In this document: piece after piece, positions 7,868 through 16,670 of the stretch
How positions within the stretch are numbered: position 1 is the stretch's first letter
Layout of the letters: each line of letters opens with the position of its first letter
DNA from: an uncultured Flavobacterium sp.
GTDB lineage: Bacteria > Bacteroidota > Bacteroidia > Flavobacteriales > Flavobacteriaceae
DNA length: 64,000 nt
Reading direction: 5' to 3'
Assembly: GCF_946478785.1 (NCBI RefSeq)
Contig: NZ_CAMLDD010000020.1
Span: 38,216-102,215, forward strand
The notes under the pieces: generated by a model
What the model was told of the DNA's origin: nothing
What the model saw: the letters and a program-made list of their open reading frames with translations, nothing else
The model's database searches: none
Program-made: the position numbers and the translations under genes

Positions 7868-7896
7868 TTTTGTCACTTCGACGAAGGAGAAGTCAC
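7868..7896 (+). repeat. 29-bp repeat flanking the GIY-YIG gene, left copy
   Basis: The 29 bp at 7868-7896 (core GTCACTTCGACGAAGG) are identical to 8267-8295. Together they bracket the GIY-YIG nuclease gene as direct repeats. Confidence 0.85.
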
Positions 7897-7921
7897 TGAG
7901 GGAGAGACATTCCGTATTCTT

Positions 7922-8239
7922 TTATTCAAAATGATAATTTAAAAACTCAAATTCAGAATTAAATCCTTGAATTAAAAACAGTTTCTTTTCTCTTCTCCAT
8001 TTTTTTAATTCTTTTTCCCTGGCTATTGCTTCCTGTACCCAAACAAATTTTTCATAATAAATTAAGAATTCGATCCCATATTTTGAGGCAAAAGTTTTAT
8101 TACCAGTTTCTAAATTATCTTTATGCTGTTGAAGTCTGATTTTTAAATTATTAGTGACTCCAATATAAAAAGTAGAACGATATTTATTGGTTAAAATGTA
8201 AACATAATAACTATGAAAGCCTTTTTTCGGATTAAGCAT
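7922..8239 (-). CDS. GIY-YIG nuclease family protein
   Basis: This is a 105-residue single-domain GIY-YIG endonuclease of the short UPF0213/YhbQ-like type. The signature strands are YYVYILTN and FYIGVTN, followed by the conserved Arg (LKIRLQQH) and the catalytic-site Glu in AIAREKELKKW. The C-terminus ends in a short helix (NSEFEFLNYHFE). It stands alone on the minus strand in a 700-nt gap, bracketed by identical 29-bp repeats. In Bacteroidota this family is frequent in many near-identical copies. Its role is unproven; the repeat context suggests a mobile or repeat-maintaining nuclease rather than housekeeping repair. Confidence 0.88.
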   Translation of the reverse strand: MLNPKKGFHSYYVYILTNKYRSTFYIGVTNNLKIRLQQHKDNLETGNKTFASKYGIEFLIYYEKFVWVQEAIAREKELKKWRREKKLFLIQGFNSEFEFLNYHFE

Positions 8240-8266
8240 AATTTAGTTTTAGTTATTGGGTCTCAT

Positions 8267-8366
8267 TTTTGTCACTTCGACGAAGGAGAAGTCACACAAG
8301 AAACTCACATTAGCAATGTAGAAAATCTCTCTACCTCAGTGATTTCTCCTTTCGTCGAAATGACAA
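8267..8366. repeat. 29-bp repeat, right copy, with an inverted partner forming a hairpin
   Basis: 8267-8295 is identical to 7868-7896. A diverged inverted copy (core TTTCGTCGAAATGAC) lies at 8339-8366, so the right flank can fold into a long hairpin with about 25-bp arms, as REP-type elements do. Confidence 0.8.
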
Positions 8367-8389
8367 TATTGTGGATTTACTACCTGAAT

Positions 8390-10897
8390 CTAATCCAATA
8401 CATTCAAAATCTTCAGTCCGAACACAACACCATTTTGCTGGATGCCGCTTTGGTAAGAGTGTACATAATCTACCCGAAACAATTTAAACTTGCCAAAACC
8501 TAAATTGTCTAACCCAACTGTAAATTCTGTGAACGGATTTCTGTCAGGTAATGCCAAAGCATGAAAGCCAATATTCATTGTGGATTTTAAAAGATTCAAA
8601 ACAGGGATTTTATTCATGATAAATCCGGTATCATTATATTCCAAATGCGTTTCAAAGTAACGGTCATTAGTGCTGTTTGAGTAATAAGGCATTAAATTAA
8701 ATACATTCAGATACCTGCTGCTCGTTCCGATATGAGTTTGGTTTCCGTTAAAGTGTTTATAATCGATAAAAGAAATGTTTTCGGCATTAAAGAATTTACC
8801 GGCTTTTAAATTAATTCCTGTGATTCCCTTGTTTCCTAATGATAAATCGTAAAATAAGGAAGCGCTTAAACGTTCAAATTCATATTTTTTTTCATTAGCG
8901 GCAAATGCTTTTTCAATAGCTAAAAAGATGGTTGGATATTTGTCATTGTTAATATTAAACTTTCCATCAGGTCTTGAAATGTATTTGTTTCCAAAATTAA
9001 TTCTGGCATTCAAAGCGGTTTTAAATAAGTGATGGCGGTCAAATGACAGAGTTGTATAATCATCCGGGGCCAAAGGATTGTTAGAAGAATACACATCATT
9101 CTTTTTAAAGACAGAATAATCGGTAGCATTAAAAAGAGGTTTTCGTTGTTCATACGCTACTCTGGCATTCAAATTAATTCCGTTTGCGACATTTTGTGAA
9201 TAATTGATTTGAGCAAATTCCAAATTATATAACTTCATGTAATTGTCTTTAAAAAATAAAGAGCTAACAGAATTGACAAATTTAGTGATGGGTGAAGCTC
9301 CATTAAACTGAGCTGTTTTTGTTCCTCATGAAAGGTTTACTTGAGCGTAATTGATATTGTTGAATTGATGAGCAAAGTTTCCGGTAGCTCTAAAACGCTC
9401 ATCTGAAAAACCATAATTAAAAGTGGTGCTTACAGAAGTATTTTTCCCTTTTTCGTCATTCCATTTTCTGAATGAAAAACCCGAATCAAAATTAAATCCC
9501 TGTACAGTATTAAAACTTAAAGAACCTAAATTCAATAAGCCTTCATATCCAAATGAATATTTCCTTGAACTGTTTTTATAATTATAACCCATTAAAATAT
9601 CCCATACTTTAAACTTATTATGTTTTGCATCTACAGAATCCAGGTATTTTTGAGATTTTCTAATAGTCAGTAAACTATCTTTTTTGGTATAATCAGTACT
9701 TTCTTCAATAGTAAGAGGAATGGGGCGGATTTCATTCCAAAAAGCATCGTCTTTTTTATTAGCATTGGCTTCAAAAGCAACAATTTCATTTCCAAAAGTT
9801 TTCTTTGCAAAGGAATCCGGAAAATTATAATTGGAATAGACATAATTAAAATTTCCGGAGAATTTAATTCCGAAAGCACCAGCGTTAAACGAAAGTGTCT
9901 GCGCATTTTTAGACCAGATTTTATCCTTGGAATTATAACTGAAGCTCTGTTTTAAAGTCATGATTTCAGTAAATTCATTTTTCATACGATAACCTTTAAT
10001 GTCTAGATCTATAGCGTAAATAGCAAAACTATCTTCTACAATATAAATGTAACCTTCAAAAACGGGTTCTTTGTCTCGTTTTGGCGTTACCTTAATTTTA
10101 TTGATTTGTTGGTTGTTATCGTCAAAAAAAGTTCCCTCAAGTTTGTATTTGTAGTAGTTGAAAGCATTATCAGCAATAGGGGAAATGAGTTTTACATCAA
10201 AATCCAATGTATTTTCATAAAAATCATAAGTCGATAAGCTGGCTGTATTATAACTGAAACCATTATTGTTCCCGGAGATTTTCGATGCAATGATTTTCTC
10301 TTTTAGTTTATCGGGTTTTTCAAAGGTAATTTTCGAAATAGTTTCAGATAAATATAAAATTCCGGTTCCGGTTGAATCTAAATTGGATGCCATGTCTTCG
10401 CCAAGATCAACTTTTTGCCCAAGGATTTTCTTTGGTAGATCTTTGACTTTAAACATCCCTTTCGAATAAAAGTCAGCAGTAAAACGTGCTGTCTTTGCTG
10501 AATTTTCTTTTTTGTTTGCAATTGCGTTTTTTATAATTGCGTTAGCAGGATTGTTTTTTTTGTCAATGATAACTTCGTTCAAAGCAAAACTCTCTTCCAG
10601 CATTTTTACATCCAAAAGAACCGTTTTAGATTCTGATGAGACTGCGGCTTTTTGAGTTTTAAAACCTAAATACTGAAAGGTTATTTTGTTCTTGCCAACT
10701 TCTTTTACATTGAGCTGGTATTTTCCCTGTTCATTTGATGTTGTACTCGTATAAGTATTCTCCTCAATTACAGAAACAAACGGCAAAGGATTTCCTTTTT
10801 CATCAGTTATAGTTCCTTTGATTTGGGCAAAGTTTGAAATAGAAAAAAATAAAAAGGCAAATAAGGTATAGTTTTTCATGAAAGTTTTTTCTCTCAC
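8390..10897 (-). pseudogene. DUF5686 outer-membrane protein with carboxypeptidase-like N-terminal domain, split by an in-frame TGA
   Basis: Read as one frame this is an 835-codon gene. The first part (10897 to 9326, 523 residues) has a signal peptide (start more likely at MKNYTLFAF, codon 7), a carboxypeptidase-regulatory-like beta-sandwich at about residues 25-105 (KGTITDEKGNPLPFVSV) and the start of the DUF5686 barrel region. It ends at NLS with a TGA at 9328-9326. The frame continues without another stop as GTKTAQFNGASPITKF into the remaining 282-residue open frame and finishes at 8390. The TGA most likely replaced GGA (Gly). With a stop two thirds through, the outer-membrane barrel cannot form, so the gene is probably dead unless the TGA is a sequencing error. 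Confidence 0.85.
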
Positions 10898-10949
10898 AAA
10901 AATAAAATAAGTTAAAAGCGGGGGTATTAATAATTTGTTAAATAACAGA

Positions 10950-11363
10950 TTACAGAAATGACTGAATGGCTAATTCATAACTTTTTAATCCAAAACCTAA
11001 AATGACACCTTTCGCATTTCCTGATAGATATGATTGATGCCTGAAACTTTCACGCGCATAAGTATTAGAAATATGCACCTCGATAACAGGAGTGGTTACG
11101 GCTTTAATAGCATCTCCAAGACCAATTGAGGTATGTGTATAAGCACCAGCATTTAAAATAATTCCATCAAATGTAAAACCAACTTCCTGAATTTTTCCAA
11201 TCAATTCGCCTTCAATATTGCTTTGGTAATAGGAAAGTTCAATATTAGGAAATTTATGCTCCAGTCTTTCAAAATAATCTTCAAAAGTCTGGCTTCCGTA
11301 AACTTCGGGTTCTCTTTTTCCTAAAAGATTTAAATTGGGTCCGTTAATGATAGCGATTTTCAT
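10950..11363 (-). CDS. aroQ: type II 3-dehydroquinate dehydratase
   Basis: AroQ dehydrates 3-dehydroquinate to 3-dehydroshikimate in the shikimate pathway, as a cytoplasmic dodecamer. The 137 residues from the ATG at 11363 have every family block: the N-terminal INGPNLNLLGKREPEVYG with the catalytic Tyr, the Arg-bearing lid, SNIEGELI, LNAGAYTHTSIG, and EVHISNTYARE with the catalytic His. The frame is open further upstream, but those extra 69 codons are intergenic DNA including the neighbouring terminator, so the ATG at 11363 is right. In relatives aroQ is commonly next to xerD; here three outer-membrane genes lie between them. Confidence 0.96.
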   Translation of the reverse strand: MKIAIINGPNLNLLGKREPEVYGSQTFEDYFERLEHKFPNIELSYYQSNIEGELIGKIQEVGFTFDGIILNAGAYTHTSIGLGDAIKAVTTPVIEVHISNTYARESFRHQSYLSGNAKGVILGFGLKSYELAIQSFL

Positions 11364-11463
11364 ATAAGGTATATTGTTTTCTATGTGCCTTTTTGTATTA
11401 ATGTTTTTTTGGCATTGACATTGCAATTGATTTTTGATATTTGCCATTGAACTTGGTAAAAAT

Positions 11464-11496
11464 AAAAAAACCGTTCTAATTAACAGAACGGTTTTT
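11464..11496 (-). terminator. intrinsic terminator of the outer-membrane barrel gene
   Basis: AAAACCGTTCT and its complement AGAACGGTTTT (11467-11477 and 11485-11495) enclose a 7-nt loop. The run of A's on the left gives the U-tail on the minus strand, 21 nt after the barrel gene's stop. Confidence 0.85.
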
Positions 11497-11517
11497 ATAA
11501 AAGTATGTGATATTATT

Positions 11518-12078
11518 TTAGAATAAGAATCCGACTGATAACTGTACAGTAGAATTTTTAACATCCGCATCTTTTGAAGCTTCTGTCAATCCTAAACCAT
11601 AACGACCCTGTACGAAAAAGTTTTCTGTAATCTTAAATCCTAAACCGGCATTCACACCAAATTCGAAAGTTTCACCATTTTCTACATCGAAATCATTTTT
11701 TTCACTTAGTAAAAACGAAGCCTGAGGACCAACTTCAAGACTAAAAGAGTCTGTTAAATAAAACTTAGCCATTACAGGAATGGACAAATAACCTAATTCA
11801 TTTTTAAATTCAGTCACTGCATTTTTGTATGTTGCTCCTTGCGTTGAATACAAAAGTTCAGGCTGGATAGCGAATCTGTCTAATAATTTGATTTCTGCAA
11901 CAAGTCCTGCATGGTAGCTTGTTATTCCTTCTTTATCCAGTTCAATGCCTTCAAAACTAGCATCTCCTGTCTGGTTGGCAAAGTTAACCCCTGCTTTAAC
12001 TCCAAATTTTACTAATTGTGCCTCACTTGTTGTCGATGCTGCGATAAATAATAGGGCAGCTAAAATTATTTTTTTCAT
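11518..12078 (-). CDS. outer-membrane beta-barrel (porin-family) protein
   Basis: This 186-residue protein has a clear signal peptide (MKKIILAALLFIAASTTSEAQ). Repeated amphipathic beta strands follow with glycine- and aromatic-rich turns (FGVKAGVNFANQTGD, GVNAGLGFKITENFFVQ), ending in VGFLF with the C-terminal Phe that outer-membrane barrels need for assembly. It belongs to the small OmpX/OprF-like barrel group (outer membrane protein beta-barrel domain). No cargo or function can be read. It is transcribed alone, with its own terminator 21 nt downstream and a 346-nt AT-rich divergent region upstream that it shares with another barrel gene. Confidence 0.87.
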   Translation of the reverse strand: MKKIILAALLFIAASTTSEAQLVKFGVKAGVNFANQTGDASFEGIELDKEGITSYHAGLVAEIKLLDRFAIQPELLYSTQGATYKNAVTEFKNELGYLSIPVMAKFYLTDSFSLEVGPQASFLLSEKNDFDVENGETFEFGVNAGLGFKITENFFVQGRYGLGLTEASKDADVKNSTVQLSVGFLF

Positions 12079-12424
12079 AATGTTAATTTTAAGATTTTAT
12101 TAAAGCAAAATAATACAAATAAAAACTCTTAATTTTTATATTTATTGTATATGTTGTTTCATGATTCCCATCAAGTATAAATTTATAAGAAAAAGGCTTG
12201 AATTATAAATGTATGAAAGAATTTTACTAATAATCTAAAGTCTTTTCTTCTAACGGTTTTTAGTGATTTTAAAATATGTAATACTTTGATAATTAGATTT
12301 TTGATTATTTTAACAAGATTTTTGTAACTTAATAAACGAATTATTTGATATTATTATTTGGTTTATTGATGTTTATTAATATAGATTTGTCTTACTAATA
12401 TAATATTAATTTATCAAAAAAAAA
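12079..12424. other. 346-nt AT-rich divergent intergenic region
   Basis: It separates two outer-membrane barrel genes transcribed in opposite directions. The right half holds the promoter of the plus-strand gene (12357-12389). I see no hairpin, small gene or repeat in the rest. Confidence 0.6.
12357..12389 (+). promoter_or_regulatory. Bacteroidota promoter (TTTG, 21 nt, TAGATTTG)
   Basis: TTTG at 12357-12360 and TAGATTTG at 12382-12389 are 21 nt apart and match the -33/-7 consensus. The paralogous barrel gene at 13135 has the same boxes with the same spacing. Confidence 0.75.
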
Positions 12425-12937
12425 ATGAAAAAAATTATCTTATCAATCGTTGCGATTTTAGCATTTGGATTTGCAAATGCACAAGAACAAACTGTTAAAG
12501 GGAAATGGTTAATTGAAGCAAACACTGGTTTTGGTGCTGGAACAGGAAATACTTCATTTGGATTATGGTCTGAGGATGGTAATACTGCTTATAACATTGG
12601 AGCTGAAGGTGGTTATTTTGTTGCTGATAATTTAGCTGTAAAATTAGGTTTAGGTTATGGAGATGATGGTGGTGATATTGAAAACACTACTCTTGCATAC
12701 AAAGTTGGTGCAAAATATTATGTAGCAAATAAATTTCCAGTTGAGCTTTCTTACAACGGAGTAGATATTAAAGATAGGGATGAGAATCCTTCTTATGTTG
12801 GAATTCAAGGTGGTTATGCTATCTTTTTAGGATCAAATGTTTCTATTGAGCCAGGAGTTCGTTACAATCATTCATTAAATGATGATTTTTATGAAAGTGC
12901 TTTCCAATTCAATGTTGGATTTGCATTGCATTTCTAA
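12425..12937 (+). CDS. outer-membrane beta-barrel protein (paralogue A)
   Basis: A 170-residue barrel protein. A signal peptide ending FGFANAQ is followed by alternating strands (GKWLIEANTGFGAGTGNTSF, GAEGGYFVADNLAVKLGLGY) and a C-terminal FNVGFALHF, the Phe-ending outer-membrane insertion signal. The next gene at 13135 has almost the same signal peptide in both protein and DNA, while the mature parts differ. It has its own promoter (TTTG/TAGATTTG) and its own terminator at 12960, so the two are separate transcripts. The function is unknown. Confidence 0.86.
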   Translation: MKKIILSIVAILAFGFANAQEQTVKGKWLIEANTGFGAGTGNTSFGLWSEDGNTAYNIGAEGGYFVADNLAVKLGLGYGDDGGDIENTTLAYKVGAKYYVANKFPVELSYNGVDIKDRDENPSYVGIQGGYAIFLGSNVSIEPGVRYNHSLNDDFYESAFQFNVGFALHF

Positions 12938-12959
12938 TATCTGAAAAAAATATTTTCTT

Positions 12960-12990
12960 AAAAACCTTCCCTAACCGGAGGGTTTTTTTT
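12960..12990 (+). terminator. intrinsic terminator
   Basis: AACCTTCC, a short loop and GGAGGGTT (one G-U pair) are followed by a T-run and ATG. It is 23 nt after the barrel gene's stop. The same stem sequence ends the next gene and, in variant form, the L31 gene. Confidence 0.85.
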
Positions 12991-13069
12991 ATGCTCACTT
13001 TCTTAATTATTTGGCTGTTAGTATCTTGAATACCATTTAACAATTCATCGTATTTTTTTTACAAATTTG

Positions 13070-13102
13070 TTTGGTTTATAAAAGGGAAATGACATAGATT
13101 TG
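13070..13102 (+). promoter_or_regulatory. Bacteroidota promoter (TTTG, 21 nt, TAGATTTG)
   Basis: TTTG at 13070-13073 and TAGATTTG at 13095-13102 are 21 nt apart. The boxes and the bases after the -33 (GGTTTAT) match the promoter of the preceding paralogue. Confidence 0.75.
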
Positions 13103-13134
13103 CTGCCATTAATTTAATTATAATTTAAAAAAAA

Positions 13135-13752
13135 ATGAAAAAAATTGTTTTATCAATGGTTGCTGTTTTAGCATTTGGATTTGCAAATGCACAAGATTCT
13201 GAATCAAGATCTTTTGGATTTTCTCAAGGAAATATTCTTTTAGAAGGTAACTTGGGATTCCAATCAACAAATGACAAAAATGATGACACTAAAACTAGTG
13301 GATTTCAATTTAATCCAAAAGCTGGATATTTTTTAACAGATAAATTTGCTGTTGGGGTAGAGTTAGGAGTTGGTTCTGCAAAAACAGAAGTGGATGGAAC
13401 AGATGTTGAAAAGGAATCAAACTTCAATGCTGGTGTTTTCGGTCGTTATTATTTCTTAGATCTTGGACAAAGATTCAAAACTTATGCTGAAGCTGGAGTT
13501 GGATTTGGTAGTACTAAAGAAGGATTAGACGATGCTGAAATTAAGGCTACAGGTGTTAGATTTAATGCTGGTTTAGGAATTAATTATTTCATATCTGATA
13601 GCTTTGCAATCAATTTTGGATTGACAAATATCTTGGCATACAGAAGTGATAAAGTTGAAGATTTTGAAGCGACCTCTTCATTTGAAGCAAACTTTAATGT
13701 TTTCAATAACTTCTTTACTGAGCCTAATTTTGGTTTAACTTACAAATTCTAA
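13135..13752 (+). CDS. outer-membrane beta-barrel protein (paralogue B)
   Basis: A 205-residue barrel protein. The signal peptide MKKIVLSMVAVLAFGFANAQ is nearly the same as that of the gene at 12425. Strands rich in Gly and aromatics follow (GFQFNPKAGYFLTDKFAVGV, GRYYFLDLGQRFKTYAEAGV), and the protein ends FGLTYKF. The fold resembles OmpX-like small porins. The mature part is not close to paralogue A, so the two genes share leader and promoter more than body. A terminator follows 22 nt after the stop. The function is unknown. Confidence 0.86.
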   Translation: MKKIVLSMVAVLAFGFANAQDSESRSFGFSQGNILLEGNLGFQSTNDKNDDTKTSGFQFNPKAGYFLTDKFAVGVELGVGSAKTEVDGTDVEKESNFNAGVFGRYYFLDLGQRFKTYAEAGVGFGSTKEGLDDAEIKATGVRFNAGLGINYFISDSFAINFGLTNILAYRSDKVEDFEATSSFEANFNVFNNFFTEPNFGLTYKF

Positions 13753-13774
13753 TTTGTAATTAAACTTCATATTC

Positions 13775-13804
13775 AAAACCTTCCCTAGCCGGAAGGTTTT
13801 TTTA
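13775..13804 (+). terminator. intrinsic terminator
   Basis: AAAACCTTCC (13775-13784) pairs perfectly with GGAAGGTTTT (13791-13800) around a 6-nt loop, followed by T's. It ends the second barrel gene. Confidence 0.88.
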
Positions 13805-13831
13805 TGCCTAAAAAAGTTTTACTTTGCATTT

Positions 13832-14728
13832 ATGAAATGGAATACGTTTATAAAAGATTACCAATCCTATTTGCGGATAGAAAGGGGCTTGTCTAAAAAT
13901 ACCATCGAAAATTATGGTTTAGATATTGAACGGTTATGTCTTTTTTTAGAAAATAATCAAATAGATATTTCTCCAATAAAAATTTCAGATGAAACTGTTC
14001 AGCAATTTATTTATTCGGTTTCAAAAGAAGTTAAACCACGTTCTCAGGCGAGAATTATTTCGGGTCTAAAAAGTTTTTTTAATTATCTGGTTTTTGAAGA
14101 TTATCGAACTGATAATCCGCTGGAACTAATTGAAACCCCTAAAACAGGACGTAAATTGCCGGATACATTATCTGTTGAAGAGATTGATAATCTGATTGCA
14201 GCTATAGATTTAAGTTCAAACGAAGGCGAGAGAAACAGGGCTATGCTGGAAACTTTGTATGGCTGTGGACTTCGTGTTTCGGAATTGGTGTCCTTAAAAA
14301 TTTCAGATTTGTTTTTTGAGGAAGGATTTATAAAAATCACCGGGAAAGGGAACAAGGAACGTTTTGTGCCTATTGGTAATTTAACTCAAAAATATATTGA
14401 AATTTATCAGAAAGAAGTTCGGGTTCATTTAAATATAAAAAAAGGATATGAAGATACTTTGTTCCTGAACCGCAGAGGCAATCAGCTTACACGAGCCATG
14501 ATTTTTACTATTATTAAAGATCTCGCAGTAAAAATTGGCATGAACAAAAATATAAGTCCGCATACTTTAAGGCATTCTTTTGCGACGCATCTTTTAGAAA
14601 ATGGTGCCGATTTACGCTCCATACAACTCATGCTCGGACATGAATCGATAACGACCACGGAAATCTATGTTCATTTAGACCGAAGTTTTTTAAAAGAGGT
14701 AATGCATAATTTTCATCCCCGAAGATAA
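13832..14728 (+). CDS. xerD: site-specific tyrosine recombinase XerD
   Basis: XerD, with XerC, resolves chromosome dimers at dif. The 298 residues have the SAM-like N-terminal core-binding domain (about 1-90, LRIERGLSKNTIENY) and the catalytic domain. All active-site residues are visible: Arg in YGCGLRVSEL, Lys in GKGNKERFVPI, His and Arg in HTLRHSFATHL, His in LGHESITTT and Tyr in EIYVHLD. The length and the C-terminal MHNFHPR are those of housekeeping XerD rather than a phage or integron integrase (there is no IntI-type insertion). It stands alone between a barrel-gene terminator and a histidine kinase. Confidence 0.94.
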   Translation: MKWNTFIKDYQSYLRIERGLSKNTIENYGLDIERLCLFLENNQIDISPIKISDETVQQFIYSVSKEVKPRSQARIISGLKSFFNYLVFEDYRTDNPLELIETPKTGRKLPDTLSVEEIDNLIAAIDLSSNEGERNRAMLETLYGCGLRVSELVSLKISDLFFEEGFIKITGKGNKERFVPIGNLTQKYIEIYQKEVRVHLNIKKGYEDTLFLNRRGNQLTRAMIFTIIKDLAVKIGMNKNISPHTLRHSFATHLLENGADLRSIQLMLGHESITTTEIYVHLDRSFLKEVMHNFHPRR

Positions 14729-14846
14729 TTTTTTTGGAAAAAATAAGTTATTAACACTACCTTTCTTAAAAAAACAAATGCTTTGCAGAGAATAATTTAA
14801 GAAATAGGTCTGTGTTATTAGTGTTAACTTATCCGCATTAAAAATT

Positions 14847-16370
14847 ATGGTTTTTGATTTATATGAAAATGAAGATTGTAATAATGTGAATGATTTTTAT
14901 AAAAAATTGTTTGCCGAAATTCCCGATTTGATTTTTCAGATTATAATCGACACTGATAATAACTATTCATTTCCATTATTTAGTAAATCAATTGAAGAAA
15001 TATTTGAATTAAGTTATGGCGACTTTCTAAATGACATTAAATCTGCTATTTCTGAAAGAATTCATCCTTCAGATCGTGAATTATTTTTTCAGACGTTTAT
15101 AAGAGCTAAAAAGCAAGTTTCCAGATGGGAGGTTGAGTTTAGGGGAATATTGCCTGAAAAGGGGTTGAGGTGGTTTAGGATTTCATCTAAATCCGAATTG
15201 TCTTCTGAGGGCAAAGTGAGTTTTTTTGGGCATCTTTCTGATATTACCAATTTAAAAGATAAAGAATTGAAACTCCGTATTTCCGAAGAGCGGTTTCAGT
15301 TTGCCTTAGAAGCTTCTACAGCCGGTATTTGGGACTGGAATATGCTAACTAATAAAGTCTTTTATTCTTCTTTGTCCCTGAAAATTTTAGAACTTGAATC
15401 TGCAGATGTATTTGACGATCCTGAGCGTTGGGATCAAATTGTACATCCTGATGATCTGCCAAAATATTATTCAGATATACAGGATCATTTTGATAATAAA
15501 ACTCCTTATTATGAAAATTATCATCGGGTAATGACCTCTAGCGGAAATTATAAATGGATTTTGGACAGGGGGAAGGTTATTGAACGCGACGAAAACGGGA
15601 AACCTTTGCGTGTTATCGGGACCCATACCGATATTTCTGCCCAGAAAGAAAAGGAGCTGGAACTTATAAAAACAATGAAATTGTATAGTGAGCAAAATAG
15701 CAGGCTGCTAAATTTTTCTCATATCGTTTCGCATAATTTAAGCACACAGGCCGGAAATATTAAAGCGATATTGGATTTTATTGATATTGATGAAAAAAAA
15801 GAAACGATTACAGAGATGTTGATGCATCTAAAGACTGTTTCTAATGATTTGAATGATACTATTTTAAATTTAAATCAAATTGTTCAGATTCAGAATAATA
15901 TCAATATGATTGTCAAGCCTCTCAATTTGTGGGAGTACATCAATAAAACGATTTCAACAATCAAAGATTTTAATTCTGAATCCAAGGCAGAGATTATAAA
16001 TAATGTTCCGGAGTATTTAATGATAAATTTTAATCCTGCTTATCTCGAAAGTGTTTTGTTGAATTTTACAACAAATGCAATCAGATATTCACACCCCGAA
16101 AGAAACGCTGTTATTGTTTTTGATTATAGTATAGAAGAAGATGGCAGTAAAGCATTAAAAATTATAGACAATGGTTTAGGGATAGATTTAGAAAAATATG
16201 GCGGCTTGTTATTTGGGATGTATAAAACTTTTCATAAACATAAAGATGCACGCGGAATCGGTTTGCATATCACTAAAAACCAAATAGAGGCTATGAAAGG
16301 AAAGGTATTTGTGGGAAGTGAAGTTGGGATAGGCACAACCTTTAAAATTGTCTTTAACGATGAATTGTAA
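14847..16370 (+). CDS. PAS-domain sensor histidine kinase
   Basis: A 507-residue soluble kinase with two PAS domains (about residues 15-135 and 145-275, the second ending in the PAC motif LRVIGTHTDIS). A dimerisation and phosphoacceptor segment follows (FSHIVSHNLSTQAGN, His near residue 295), then a HATPase domain with an N box (NFTTNAIRYSHP), G1 (IDNGLGIDLEKYG) and G2 (ARGIGLHITKNQIEAM). There is no membrane segment, so the signal is intracellular (redox, light or a ligand in the PAS pockets). No response regulator is adjacent, making it an orphan kinase whose partner is encoded elsewhere. Confidence 0.92.
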   Translation: MVFDLYENEDCNNVNDFYKKLFAEIPDLIFQIIIDTDNNYSFPLFSKSIEEIFELSYGDFLNDIKSAISERIHPSDRELFFQTFIRAKKQVSRWEVEFRGILPEKGLRWFRISSKSELSSEGKVSFFGHLSDITNLKDKELKLRISEERFQFALEASTAGIWDWNMLTNKVFYSSLSLKILELESADVFDDPERWDQIVHPDDLPKYYSDIQDHFDNKTPYYENYHRVMTSSGNYKWILDRGKVIERDENGKPLRVIGTHTDISAQKEKELELIKTMKLYSEQNSRLLNFSHIVSHNLSTQAGNIKAILDFIDIDEKKETITEMLMHLKTVSNDLNDTILNLNQIVQIQNNINMIVKPLNLWEYINKTISTIKDFNSESKAEIINNVPEYLMINFNPAYLESVLLNFTTNAIRYSHPERNAVIVFDYSIEEDGSKALKIIDNGLGIDLEKYGGLLFGMYKTFHKHKDARGIGLHITKNQIEAMKGKVFVGSEVGIGTTFKIVFNDEL

Positions 16371-16670
16371 ATAATCAATACAAACAGTTGTGAAGAAATA
16401 TTAAAGATTCTTTTTATTGGAATTCTAAGGACCATTACTTCCCTGAAATCATAGTGTAAATTTAAACTTATTTTTATCAAAAGGAGATGAGATGCTTCAT
16501 TTTTATTAAAAAGAGATTCGATTCCTAAAAAATATCCGTATTCTAATTAATGTTAACATATAAGATTGGTTAATTGATTTACACCAAATCACTAAAAAAG
16601 TTTGTTTTTTTAATTGTTTGTAGTTTTTTTTCATTCTATTTGTTGCGATTAATTATATAAAACAAAACGC
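16371..16670. other. 300-nt intergenic region, weak promoter only
   Basis: AT-rich DNA between the kinase and a lipoprotein gene. A weak -7 match (TCTATTTG, 16635-16642) with an upstream ATTG 18 nt away could serve the lipoprotein. I see no small gene or clear hairpin. Confidence 0.4.

Noticed and set aside
7757..7942. 61-codon plus-strand open frame beginning MGVASGRAIRYI
   Set aside because: It lies entirely within a palindromic repeat and the 29-bp repeat; no start signal and no protein-like composition.
9326..9328. TGA as a selenocysteine or recoded codon
   Set aside because: No selenocysteine element is visible, DUF5686 is not a selenoprotein family, and a Gly codon is the simple ancestral state.
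13832..14728. The tyrosine recombinase as the integrase of the cassette-like array
   Set aside because: Length and motifs are those of housekeeping XerD, no IntI-specific insertion is seen, and the array lies 45 kb away.
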